DNA from: Phialocephala subalpina
Taxonomy: Eukaryota > Ascomycota > Leotiomycetes > Helotiales > Mollisiaceae
Length of the DNA stretch: 64,000 nucleotides
Direction: 5' to 3'
Assembly (NCBI GenBank): GCA_900073065.1
Contig: FJOG01000036.1
Span: forward strand, 435,086-499,085
A program made the translations under genes and the position numbers. Under the pieces are notes generated by a model. That model saw only the letters and a program-made list of their open reading frames with translations. It ran no database searches and was not told the DNA's origin. Shown here piece after piece: positions 11,542 to 22,403 of this stretch; position 1 is the stretch's first letter; each line of letters begins with the position of its first letter.

Positions 11542-12294
11542 ATGTCTGTGATGTATCTTGACGAGCTCTCCCTGTTTAGCGTCGCTGCACCCCGTTCCCC
11601 GCCGACAGAACTTTCAAATCTCCCCCCGATCGAGCTTCGCAACATTCACGAGAGAAGCACGATTCCCGCACCGGTCGGCATTCTCCCCCTCGATCACTTC
11701 ATATACATCCTCATCGGCGTCCTTGTCTTCCTATGCTGTAGCATCGCACTATGGACCATCTTCAAAGCCGTCAAATCCCCGAAAAGATATTACGAAGCGA
11801 TGAGACCCGAGGCGAGCGCACACGTCGCAGCACCGTACAGATCGAGAAATTCTCCTCCTCCTTGGAGAGTGAACGCGAAGGTGAAAGAGGAGGTTAGGAA
11901 GCTTAAGGACGAGCCGAAATACCAAGGTGATGGTTTCCTCGAGCCCTCACTTGCAGCGAAGCCAAACCTGCCAATCCCAGTGGTGATGGAGATAGTCGAT
12001 CCAGAGCAACCCGGGACTGGAATGGATTCTCGTGATATAGAAGCCTGGGGTAATCTTGTGAAGGAGAGGGAAAGTCTCAAAATGACAATCGCAAACTTGG
12101 AGCGCCTTGCCCGAGCACGACAGCAAGCGGGGCAGCAGGGTTCAATCAACCCAAGGTTGTTGGCAGGGAGGCAAAGACACGCGGAGGTCCAAAACTCAAT
12201 CAACGCGACTTATGAGAAATTCAGGGAGAGGAGAGCGGAATGGAGTGCAGAGGAATGGCAGGTTATTGAGTTGATTATGCAACATTCACCGTGA
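11542..12294 (+). CDS. Single-pass membrane protein, unknown function (250 aa)
   Basis: This is an intron-less frame from ATG 11542. A 50-residue N-terminal segment rich in Pro and Ser is followed by one strong transmembrane helix at about residues 50-74 ('FIYILIGVLVFLCCSIALW'). A basic stop-transfer patch ('KAVKSPKRYY') and a long charged, partly helical cytosolic region come next. There is no signal peptide motif and no recognised domain. Low-complexity-free coding composition and a clean start and stop support a real gene, though it may be lineage-specific. Confidence 0.6.
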   Translation: MSVMYLDELSLFSVAAPRSPPTELSNLPPIELRNIHERSTIPAPVGILPLDHFIYILIGVLVFLCCSIALWTIFKAVKSPKRYYEAMRPEASAHVAAPYRSRNSPPPWRVNAKVKEEVRKLKDEPKYQGDGFLEPSLAAKPNLPIPVVMEIVDPEQPGTGMDSRDIEAWGNLVKERESLKMTIANLERLARARQQAGQQGSINPRLLAGRQRHAEVQNSINATYEKFRERRAEWSAEEWQVIELIMQHSP

Positions 12295-13000
12295 TAGACA
12301 TTGTTCCGTCTACTTGTACTACTACTGTATTCATCAATTGGACATTGACCGGCTCCATTGCACGGTATAATTCTATACATTCGTCCGCGTTGTTAGTGCT
12401 ACTTGAAAACCTCACATGAACTTCCTCGGACTATGGAAATCTGCCTCGCGTGATGCGCCTCGCGGTGCGTTATCTAGCTTGCAGGGCAGCGCAACTAGCT
12501 CATCAATATTCTCAGGGCAGTATGCAGTGTGATGAGCTTATTTTTACTTTTAAGTCATGGCGGCTCAATCAGAAGCCAATCTCTTAGACAACACCCGAGT
12601 CAAAAGGTCACGCCCACCAATCTGAGTGGGAAGCTGCAAGCCACACGCGGCTCGACGAACGCGCAGACCCTTGACTCAAAGTATCTCCCCTGAGTCTTTT
12701 CAATATCCAACCGCCAAGACATCCTGGTCTTGCAGAAATGAGGGCTGAATCACTCGCGACCAAAAGGCTGCAGCAGGTGCGCAGCGTGCTGAACCCAATA
12801 CCCACTGCTCAGAAGCTTTATGCTGAAGCTACCATAGCTTGCCCTGATGGGCCCGCGATTCCAACATCCGTCCACAAGGCTGGACCAGCTGTGCGGCTCG
12901 GCATTTCGGCGCGTCGCGACTCGAGTGAACGACCTTCGTTTTCATCATCTTCCTGTAAATCAGAAATTCTTGAGAAGGTACCTGATGATACAGTCCTACG
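12295..13000. other. Intergenic region upstream of Hsp70-like gene 2
   Basis: An open frame from ATG 12738 (98 codons) overlaps the start of the Hsp70-like gene in another frame and looks like chance coding. I recognise no regulatory motif. Confidence 0.4.
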
Positions 13001-15389
13001 ATGGCAGGAGACAGGCTCCGTCTCCAAGATCTGAACAATCTTCTCAAAACTTTGAAAGTTACCGCCGACGCGGAATACCGCAGCCTTATCATCAGTATTG
13101 ACATAGGGACAACTTATAGCGGGTACGTGAACTTTCTGCTGGAGTTCTTCGCAGCTCGAGATTACCACGGCTACTGACACTGCTACTTAGCATTGGATAC
13201 ATCTTCACTGTCGATCTCGACAAAGTCCACGTCCTGGACCAGTGGCCCAGCCAGACCAGTGCCAAAGTAACTTCGCCAAAGGTTCCCACAGTCATCAAGT
13301 ATGGCTCCGGTGGACCTGGATTCAGTTGGGGCTATCAAGTGGGACTGAGAGACGACAAGAAACTGGAAGCTTTCAAGCTCCTTCTCGATCACACCCTCCC
13401 GAAGCCAGAATATACGCAAATCAACAAGGTGCAGAAGAACTTTAAGGAATTTGTCAAGAAGCCGGAGAATGCAGTCAATGATTTCATGGGAGCGCTGTAT
13501 CGATATGCGATCGAAGCGATTGAAGAGAAGCACTCGAAGGCATATTCGGAATTACGCGCTGTGAAATTTGTGGTTTCCACTCCAGCAGGATGGTCAGATA
13601 CGGTGAAGACTATTATGTTGCAGGTAGCTTTTGACCCCACAGCGCATTGTGTCTACTAGTCTAACAATTTCAGGCTGCTAATGAAATAGGTATCAGTCCT
13701 GTGACACATATCACAGAAGCAGAAGCCGCAGCTCGCTTCAGTTTGCGGTCCACCGAGGCAAGAGCAGTCAAGTTAAAAGCAGGTATTCGAACCCCTTTCA
13801 TTTGACCAAAGACTAACTCCCTATAGGTAGGCGACACTATCATGGTCTGCGATGCCGGTGGAGCAACTACAGACCTGACAACTTACACGATTCGGAGACT
13901 GGACCCTTTACAAGTGGTCGAGTTTGTTCCACCTTTGAGTAAGCCCCACGAAATTCTGGAATTCATGAGTAAGCGACATGTACTAATTTATTTCCCAGCT
14001 AGAGCGGGAGGCGCACTAAATCTCGACAAGAACTTCGAAAGTCACATCATGCGAAACTTGCTAGAGGAAGAGGAGTTCATTCCGTTGAAAAAGAGTCCCC
14101 TATACACGGACACACTGAAGCAGTTTGATCAGGAGATCAAGCCCGTCTTCACTAGCTCGAGCACGAGACAATTTGTTGTCAAGCTGAAGGGAACGACTTT
14201 GACCGACTACCCGGACGGGAACTTGAAGAACAACACTATGATCTTTGACAAGTAAGGCCCAGTCTTGCTATTTTCGCTTCAGAGCTTGGGCGCCGCATAC
14301 TAAATTCCACTAGGAAAGCTCTGGACGTAATATTTCTACCGGTGGCTAATACAGTTTCTTCGTCGATAACAGAGCAGATCAATGCCATCAAGGTGAAGAA
14401 AGTGGGGCTGAAAAGCAGCGACATGACATCTGTTGATGTAAGCACAATTTGCCAATTGTAGACCATTCTAAACTGGATCCCTGACGGGTTCGTTCAGGCA
14501 GTTATTTTGACTGGCGGGTTTGGAAGCAACAAATATCTTCGAGAACACCTGGGGAATAAGTTCCCCTCGTTGAAGTTCATCCAGCCGACCAACGCGTGGA
14601 CAGCGGTTATTCGGTAAGTTGATTTCAATTCATCATCAAAATTCTTACTGATATTTCATAGTGGAGCTGCAATGAGCCAAGCTCCATCCAAGAAATTCTC
14701 CGATGCCCCAGAAGTATCTTCCTTCAACGGGATTTTGAATGCCAAAGCAACTGCCAGTTATGGCTTCTCGTGCTGTCCGATATGGGATGAAAACAATCTC
14801 GCACATCGGAACGAAAAGAGATATTGGGACAGCTGGGAGGGCGTATGGAGGTGCAAAAGTATCAACTGGATCATCAAAAAGGTTCGCCTTGCACCCCCTT
14901 CAGCTCTCTTGCTCAAGCCAAGCACTCTTTCTCCGCCTAGTCACGTGTCCACAGACAAAATAGCTGACAGTAAATGACAGGGAGATGATCTGAGGAAGAC
15001 AAAAAAGGTGGCCCTGCCTTGCTACAAGCAATGCGGTCCCAAGCCCGAAAGCGACGACTTTTTCATTGTGGCGAGTCTAGAACAAAGCCCCGCTGCTGAG
15101 CCCCCAGACTCGTCGACACATGGTAAGCCCCGTCCCCGCTTCTGTTCCCCACAACTTAGCGAACCATCACTAATAACACGTTTTTTCAGCGTCAATAAAC
15201 ACAAAAAAGACGATCAAAGTGCCACTCGACAGTATCTCCGACGAGCTCTTCACCAAAAAGACACGCAGCTCCGACCGGGAACCGTACTGGGAGTTGAGGT
15301 ATGATGTCGTGCTCAATGTGAGTAATGGGAGGATTGCGTTCTGGGTTGATATTGGTGGGACGCAGTTTGGGCGGTATGCTGTTAATTGA
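13001..15389 (+). CDS. Hsp70-like ATPase (HSPA12-like fungal family), copy 2
   Basis: The start chosen is ATG 13001 ('MAGDRLRLQDLNN'). The first intron splits the phosphate-1 motif ('IISIDIGTTYSG' | 'IGYIF'). Further exons give 'VVSTPAGWSD', a variant of the 'EAEAAA' connect segment, phosphate-2 'CDAGGATTDL' and the adenosine motif 'ILTGGFGSNKYL'. The last exons (about 14990-15389) give a divergent C-terminus ending at TGA 15387-15389. About nine short introns splice in frame. The protein keeps the nucleotide-binding fold but lacks a classical substrate-binding domain. It is clearly paralogous to the gene at 4.8-7.2 kb though quite diverged, so the pair is not a recent duplication. Confidence 0.85.
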
Positions 15390-15981
15390 TAGCTTGATAC
15401 CAACCGCCACTTGGCAATTTGAGCTTTAGTGGAGAAGTTTGGGGAGTACAAGATACCCCCCTTTTTTTTTGCAAACTGGTGCAGGAGGAAATACCCAGAT
15501 TATAGTTAAATCTCATTTCCATAAACTCTTCTGCTTTCCTGCATCCTTGTCGCTCTCAACCTTTTTAAAACTCTTACCACAGCTGAATATACGTCCAAAA
15601 ACGCTTGACCGTCGGAGGAAGTTTCAGTAATTTGGAAAAGGGACTTGACCTTGGCGCTCGTTACTTGCAATATATCTTCTTGAGCTTGAGAATGGAAGGG
15701 TCTGAGAGGAAATTTTGCTCTTGGGCTTGTGACCTTTGAAAGTGGAAAAAAAACCAAGAAAATCAAAAACAAAATGTGCCACGTATACTGGAACATTGAG
15801 TGCACAGAAACAAGAGCAAAGCTAGTGGAGAGCCAGGAATACTTCGGTCTCATTCAGCAGATCCTCGACCTCCAGATAATAGAGTTGCAGAGCGGACCAG
15901 CACAAAAATCTCGCTCTGGATACAACCAAGTGTCTGACAGAAATCAAGCAGCCTTTGAGCATCAAAAACGCCGCAGTTGCA
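15390..15981. other. Intergenic region between convergent genes
   Basis: This is the 3' region of the Hsp70-like gene and the P450 gene. It holds a T-run near 15463-15472. Overlapping open frames on both strands have no motif. Confidence 0.4.
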
Positions 15982-17738
15982 TTATGACAGCTTTGTCAAC
16001 TTCATCCATGCCCCCTTCCACTTCGTCGTTGCGAACGAGATCTCCTCCTCCTGCCCATCCAACCCTAGCTTCTTCAGCTCAGGTTCTTCCAGCAACTCGA
16101 CGTCGAATTCGCCGAAGAAAACAGTCATGAATTTCGCCATTGCAACCATGGCCATTTTGTCGCCCGGACACTTCCTAATCCCCCCACCCCATCGCAACGA
16201 CACGGCTTCCATCTCCCTCTTTTGTTCTGCACTCGCATTCAGGTATCGATCTGGGTTAAAAACGTCAGCATCGGCGCCGTAAATTCCTTTATCGCGATGG
16301 ATGACGCGGGGGTTGCAGCCGACTTTTGTGCCAGCGGGGAGGAAACGCCCTTCGAATGTTACGCCACCATCGGGGACGACGCGCTCGAGAACGAAGCCGA
16401 TTGAGGCATGGAGACGCATGCTTTCGACTGCAGTAGCGGTGAGGTAAGGCAAAGCGGCGCACTCGTCGTAGGTGGGGATGGGTGAGGTAAGTTTCCCGGC
16501 TTGTTTGGCGGCGAGGAGTTCTTGTTGGATCTTTTCCTTGACGCGTGGGTTACGTGCAACCTGGATTATTAGTGCTGTGAGTGTGCTGCCCTACGGATAA
16601 TGTTAATACGTGCTTTGTTTTACGCTGACTCGACGTACCATTGTGTCAAATCCGGCGTTGAGGACTAGATAAGCCATCAAGGGAATCCATGAAGTTCTGA
16701 AGTCCGGACGGGTGTCGTGGAGTTTGATGACATCAGTAAAGAAGTCAGATGTCTTTTGGTATTCGAGAGAGGTCGTTCGTTCTTTGATACGACGGGAAAA
16801 GGTCTCTAAGGTGTCAGCTTCGCTTATTCTTTCACAACCTACAACGGACATACCTTGAAACACCTCAGGCTTTCCATGCTCGCTTCTTTCGGCGCAGACA
16901 ATCCAATTTTTGGCAGCCATATCCTCATGAGTCTTCGCAAATGGTAGTACAGCAGGAGATGGCCCAGCCAATGATGCTCAGTCCACACGTCAATCACCAA
17001 TTGTGTATCACCAGCGTCGTCTCCAGAGCTAATAATATCGTCGCTATCAGAGAAAACCATGCTCTCAAGCAGCTCCGTAGAAACAACTAGAAAACAAATC
17101 ATGAGACATATTTTGTGGACTTGAGAAAGCAAAGACTTACTATGCATCCACTTCAACAGATCAAGAGCATTGCCCTGTTCTTGCGTCATCTTCTCCACAT
17201 ATCTCTCCAATACAGGGTCACACAGTCTTTCATACTTCTTGACCGCGGCCAGTGTGAGAACTGGACCTGTGACTCTCTTGATCATCCTGAAGCGCGGCAT
17301 GTTTGTCTCTGACAACAAGGACATTCGTTCCTCTGTTTGTTGATCGGGTCCCAGAGCCATATAATAATCTGACTTGTTGTAATCGCCATTCGGTGAGTAT
17401 ATCACTTTTGATGCAGCCACCGAAGAGAGCATGACATTGTCGTAAGAGACACGAACAATAGGACCGTACTTCTTATGTAAAGCCATATCAAGGACATGAC
17501 GTTTGAGAGTACGGTCATGGAGGACAAGCCATAGCGAGGTGAAACTAGCAAAGAAAGGGCCAGGAATGCCTGAGAGGGGGTGAAAGTAACGACGGTACAC
17601 GATGGTTGTTGCAATAGATATTGCTAGGAGACTAGGTAGAAGAACAACAAATACAGCAGTCGTGGACCATGTAGCTAAGGCTAACTTTGACAACGAAAGC
17701 AGCCATGATGAGGACCCGTCTGCAGAATGAGACGCCAT
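15982..17738 (-). CDS. Cytochrome P450 monooxygenase 1
   Basis: The N-terminus ('MASHSADGSSSWLL') leads into a transmembrane anchor and the proline hinge 'HPLSGIPGPF'. The I-helix oxygen-binding motif appears as 'NAGFDTMVG' across an intron near 16640. The ExxR motif is 'ESMRLH'. The haem-binding loop is 'WGGGIRKCPGDKM', with Cys ligand present and Phe replaced by Trp at the first position. Introns lie near 17140-17087, 16853-16800 and 16638-16580. The mature protein is about 520 residues, the normal size for ER-bound class II fungal P450s. It flanks the MFS pump and PKS, so it is a plausible tailoring oxidase of the cluster; its substrate cannot be read from sequence. Confidence 0.9.
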
Positions 17739-18687
17739 GATAATTCAGAGCGTATTGAGCAGCGTAGTTTCAGCGCAAACAAAGAAATCAATACACAACT
17801 TGTAGCAGTGAACTCAAGCACATTTGATAGATGGTGAACTGTTTGCTTCGCATCGCCGCATCGCCGCATCGCTGCATCAGCGGAAAACCGCTAGCCTTAA
17901 ACGAGCTAACGAAGACAGACGAGGACAGTTTGCCCATTGGTGGATCAATTTTGTTCATTCTGCCTATGCTTTACTGCGCCACGGGGAAATGTGAAGGGGA
18001 TGTGGAGAAGGACTTGAGGTGTGGAACAACTTGATGGGAAGAGGAGTTCTTCGAGGAGAGAGTACTTGCAGAGGTGGGGGCGGGACGGTTGAGATGCGGG
18101 AGACGGGATATGGAAGATGGGAGATGTTATGGCGGCCTGAGGCACAAGGCCGTTATTGTAGCTCGGGTAAGGTTACGCTAAGAAAACACGCTAGAGGAAC
18201 CTCACACTCACTCCCGTCCCGTCCTCTCTTTTTGACTGCACTGAGGATATACTTTTGAGAATATACGACGCTCTGCTACTCTAGCTGTGGTTCTCTTGTT
18301 CTCTCACGCTGATGCTCCTTTAATCTCTAATGATATTAACGCGAAGCAAGTGCCAACAACGCGTGAATACTCACTGCTAGGGTCATATCAGAAGCTCCAA
18401 TCGTGCATTTACCCGGTGCTTGACGCGATTTATCCTGCAGGCTGCACTTTGCCTTACCTGTGCTTACAAGTATTTCTCCGATACATGCCCCTTGTCAGTC
18501 TTACGTTGCCGAAGTGGCCCGTCTTGCAGTTCAGAATGATCCAATCACTTGGGTCATCGCCTCTCATACCATCAGCGACCGATCAGAGCATATAGTTCGG
18601 TCTGTGTCCTTACGGAGACTGCACGTTTGAAAGTTTACCTATACAACATTGGCTAGCTTGCTTGCCCTACCCCTCTAGTTACCAGAT
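17739..18687. other. Divergent promoter region between P450 1 and the MFS transporter
   Basis: About 950 bp contain short motif-free frames and a (CGCCGCATCG)-like short repeat at about 17851-17880. No gene is recognised. Confidence 0.4.
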
Positions 18688-21153
18688 ATGTCACAAAGTC
18701 ACATCGATTCCACAGCGGCGGACGAACCAAGAGCCGTCACATCAATTCTCCAGGAAAAAGATAACGGTGGTGTTGAGCTCCCACTTGATGAGCAAAATCG
18801 AGAACAATTGCAGCTGAACGACTTGGTTTCCAACCATGGAATGTTCTCAATCAGTTTCATGACTGTAGCGCTCATGTCAGCCGTGTTCCTTGTCGCCCTG
18901 GACGTCAATATTCTTGGTAAGCAATTGCGAAATGTCTTTTGGTAGAAAGATATTATCCTAATTCTCAGCTACTGCGATCCCTAGAATCACTACCGAGTTT
19001 CATAGCATAGACGATGTTTCTTGGTATGGAATAGCATATTCGCTGCCAAAGATGGCTCTGCAACCCACCTACGGGCGAATCTATGGATCCTTCTCTTACA
19101 AGCACGTGTTTTGCTGCACGATCGTGATCTTCTCTCTAGTCTGTCACCCTTTACTGCTGTTAATTCATTGTGCACAAAGAGCCGAAGCTCGTGAACAACG
19201 TTCTGAGGGTGTGTCCTAACTTGACACTCTGAAGATATGTTTCAATTGTTGCAGCTCCTGGGTATTTCGTGCATGCTAACTTCATTGCAGGGTTCCATTG
19301 TATGTGCAACTGCACCTAGTTCTGGAGTCCTCATCCTCGGCCGTACCATTCAGGGATGTGGTTCAGCAGGCGCGTTTTCGGGTGGTCTCCTTCTATGTGC
19401 ATACGTAGTGCCAAGATCCAAACTTCCTATATATCTCGCTCTTCTTTCTAGCATGTTCATGGTGGCCTCGTGTATTGGGCCTGTCATTGGAGGTGTTTTC
19501 GCATCAAGCAGTTTAACGTGGCGTTTCTGTTTCTGGATTAATATTCGTGAGTATCTGATANNNNNNNNNNNNNNNNNNNNNNNNNNNNNNNNNNNNNNNN
19601 NNNNNNNNNNNNNNNNNNNNNNNNNNNNNNNNNNNNNNNNNNNNNNNNNNNNNNNNNNNNNNNNNNNNNNNNNNNNNNNNNNNNNNNNNNNNNNNNNNNN
19701 NNNNNNNNNNNNNNNNNNNNNNNNNNNNNNNNNNNNNNNNNNNNNNNNNNNNNNNNNNNNNNNNNNNNNNNNNNNNNNNNNNNNNNNNNNNNNNNNNNNN
19801 NNNNNNNNNNNNNNNNNNNNNNNNNNNNNNNNNNNNNNNNNNNNNNNNNNNNNNNNNNNNNNNNNNNNNNNNNNNNNNNNNNNNNNNNNNNNNNNNNNNN
19901 TTCCACCCTAATGCTCCAACATACTGACTTGTTATTCTAAAGCCATCGGCGCAGTCTCTATTATCATCACCGCTTTTGCATTCCCCACTCCTGCAAGAGC
20001 AGCAACAAAGCTACCTCTAAGAGAAAAACTTGGCAGCTTAGACCCGTTGGGCACATCTCTTTTGATAGGCTCTGTGTCCAGCCTGGTTTTAGCATTGCAA
20101 TGGAGATCTGGACAACTGCCATGGGGAGATAGCCGGGTATGGGGATGTCTGATTGGATGTGTGTTGATGTTGACTCTGTTTGTGTTTCTGCAGATGCGGC
20201 GAAAGGAGAGGTAATGCAACATCAAAATGTGAAAGGAAAATATGACTGACGAGTTAGGGCACTTATTCCTCTTCGCTTTCTCACTCAACGGAGTATAGCT
20301 GTGGGATCGATTGCCACAGCTTGTTATATGATGGGTAAGTGACATTTCTGGAGAGATATTGCCTATTGTGTATTGTCTCGGGAGTTTGGCAATCGGATGA
20401 CTCCACCTGCTCCCGGGCCCCTGTTCTCAGCTCAAAAACGTTTGGAAGAAGAATATTGACTCAAAGATTCTCACAGCTATGAACACATTGACTTACTACC
20501 TTCCTTTTTATTTCCAAGCTTCGAAGGACTTATCACCAAGGATGTCTGGTATATATATTCTGGCACTTGCAGTGCCGGAAGGGCTCGCTGGGGTCACGAG
20601 TGGTATTGCCGTCACCATGACAGGGATGTACGTCCCATTTATGATGGTCAGCGGTATTATTCTTGCAGTTGGATCTGGGTTGTTGACAACACTGGAGCCG
20701 GGCAGCGGTCTCGGCCAGATCATTGGCTATCAGATTGTCGCCTCTATTGGGTTTGGCTTGGGAATCCAACTGCCATTGACAGCAATGCGGAATGTTCTGG
20801 ATGAGAAGGATATTCCAATCGCTAACGCTCTGGTTGTCTTCTCTCAGGGACTCGGTACATCATTGTCATTGAGTATCGCTCAAACAATATTTATCAACAG
20901 CCTGTCCTCAAGGTTGGAGACACAGCTCTCGACTGCTGAGGCCAAACGGATAATCACGCTTGGCGCGGCCAAAGTCAACGGCAACTACTTGCCCCTCGAA
21001 CTCGTCCCATTCATTGCAGCTGCATACAGCTATGCTGTAAGGTGCACATTCTATTTGGCTGTCGCTGCCGCGGGCGTCGTCGCAATTGGCAACTGCATGA
21101 TGGAGCGGAAGAGGCTAGAGCGGGCGCACAAAGAGCAAGGGCAAGATGTATAA
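18688..21153 (+). CDS. MFS efflux transporter, DHA14 (14-TM) type
   Basis: Hydrophobic exons match the drug:H+ antiporter-2 family. TM1 is 'LMSAVFLVALDVNIL', then 'ATAIPRITTEFHS' and 'SVSWYGIAYSL'-like motif A context, 'LGRTIQGCGSAGAFSGG', the motif C-like 'CIGPVIGGVFASSSLTWRFCFWINI', and a C-terminal half running to 'RKRLERAHKEQGQDV'. Introns are visible near 18916-18967, 19140-19290, 20211-20257 and 20336-20476. A 340-nt run of N (19561-19900) lies wholly within the intron that starts at about 19550 and ends before 19943, so the coding sequence still joins as '...WINI' | 'PIGAV...'. Sitting next to the PKS, it is the likely exporter or self-protection pump of the cluster product. Confidence 0.88.
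19561..19900. other. Assembly gap (N run) inside an MFS intron
   Basis: 340 undetermined bases lie between a GTGAG donor and a CTAAAG acceptor. Confidence 0.98.
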
Positions 21154-21159
21154 ATTGAA

Positions 21160-21880
21160 AGGGCTTATTATAGCGGCTAAAGTGAACAATACGAACTTTA
21201 TCAAAAATTTGATATTTGCACCTTTTTAAAATGTAATTAATATACGCAGTTAATAGATTTAATTTACTTTAAATAATTATTATTATATTTTAATATATTA
21301 ATACGTAATAAACTATTGAAAATATAATATAATAATTATTATTTATTATATTATTATTAGTTTTACGTTTAATATATAATCTTATTAGAATCTTTTATAA
21401 ATATATTATAATTTATTTTTATAAATAAATATAAAATTAATAATATAAATTATAATATATTGAAAATTAAAATATAATAAAAACTTTAAATATTATAAAT
21501 ATTATAAATATTATAAATATTATAAATATTATAAATATTATAAATATTATAAATATTATAAATATTATAAATATTATAAATATTATAAATATTATAAATA
21601 TTATAAAATATTATAAAATAATAATAATAAGTCGTAAAATATAATTTTAATTTTATTAAATTTATATATTTCTTTTTATTTAATTAAAATATAATTCTTT
21701 TTTCATAAATTATAAAAAATTTATAAAGATTATATAAATAATTTATTAATTTAATAATTAATTATATTTATATTTAAAATAAAAAAATTTAAATTTAAAT
21801 ATATTATTCGCGAAAATTGGCCATTATTTACTTTGGCCGCTATAATATACTAAGGTGCTTATATAAGGTACTTATTTCGC
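21160..21880. repeat. Extremely AT-rich block between MFS and PKS genes
   Basis: Some 700 bp are almost devoid of G and C. The composition differs sharply from both neighbours and fits a RIP-degraded repeat or a decayed insertion. No coding frame survives. Confidence 0.8.
21491..21607. repeat. 9-bp tandem repeat (TATTATAAA), about 13 copies
   Basis: An uninterrupted minisatellite in the AT-rich block, with unit TATTATAAA. Confidence 0.9.
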
Positions 21881-21920
21881 GAGAATTTATATTACAAGTG
21901 GAAATAATATTACACTCGAT

Positions 21921-22114
21921 ACGAGAGGTCAGCGTAATACGCGCTTGGGGTGCGGATTGGAGGAAATTCTTTCAGTAGACTCCGGAGGATTAGGAGTAAG
22001 GTTTATGACAAGCAATAACGAGAGGTCAGCATAATATTCGCTTAGAGTGCGGATTGGAGGAAATTCTTTCAGCAGACTCCGGAGGATTAGGAGTGAGGTC
22101 TCTGACAAGCAATA
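21921..22114. repeat. Two tandem 97-bp direct repeats upstream of the PKS
   Basis: Copies at 21921-22017 and 22018-22114 differ at about nine positions, mostly transitions. Each holds the palindrome TCCGGA in the context GACTCCGGAGGATTAGGAG. They lie 290-480 bp upstream of the PKS start codon, so they could be duplicated regulatory sequence or the edge of a repeat. Confidence 0.88.
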
Positions 22115-22330
22115 GTTGGGGGCCAGGTGAGGAAAGAGGGCAGGGATGTTTTACAAGCAAGACTAGGTGTATGAATTCGGTAAGTGGGATTTCTATTCAG
22201 TAGATTAGCCATGTCAATGATGCGCGAAGTATGAAGTACTCTGCAGTCAATTTATCCTGGACGTCTAGCAAACGTCTCTCAGAGTCTTTCAGAGCTCCGC
22301 GCACCAGAGATATAGCGAACTGGTGCTGTG

Positions 22331-22338
22331 TATAAATA
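22331..22338 (+). promoter_or_regulatory. Probable TATA box of the PKS gene
   Basis: TATAAATA lies 66 bp upstream of ATG 22404, a plausible core promoter position given a short 5' UTR. Confidence 0.55.
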
Positions 22339-22403
22339 CACCGATGCGATTACACATTACTTTCTTCCAGTTTCGAGTTTCGATTGTTGAAAACTAACCG
22401 ATT

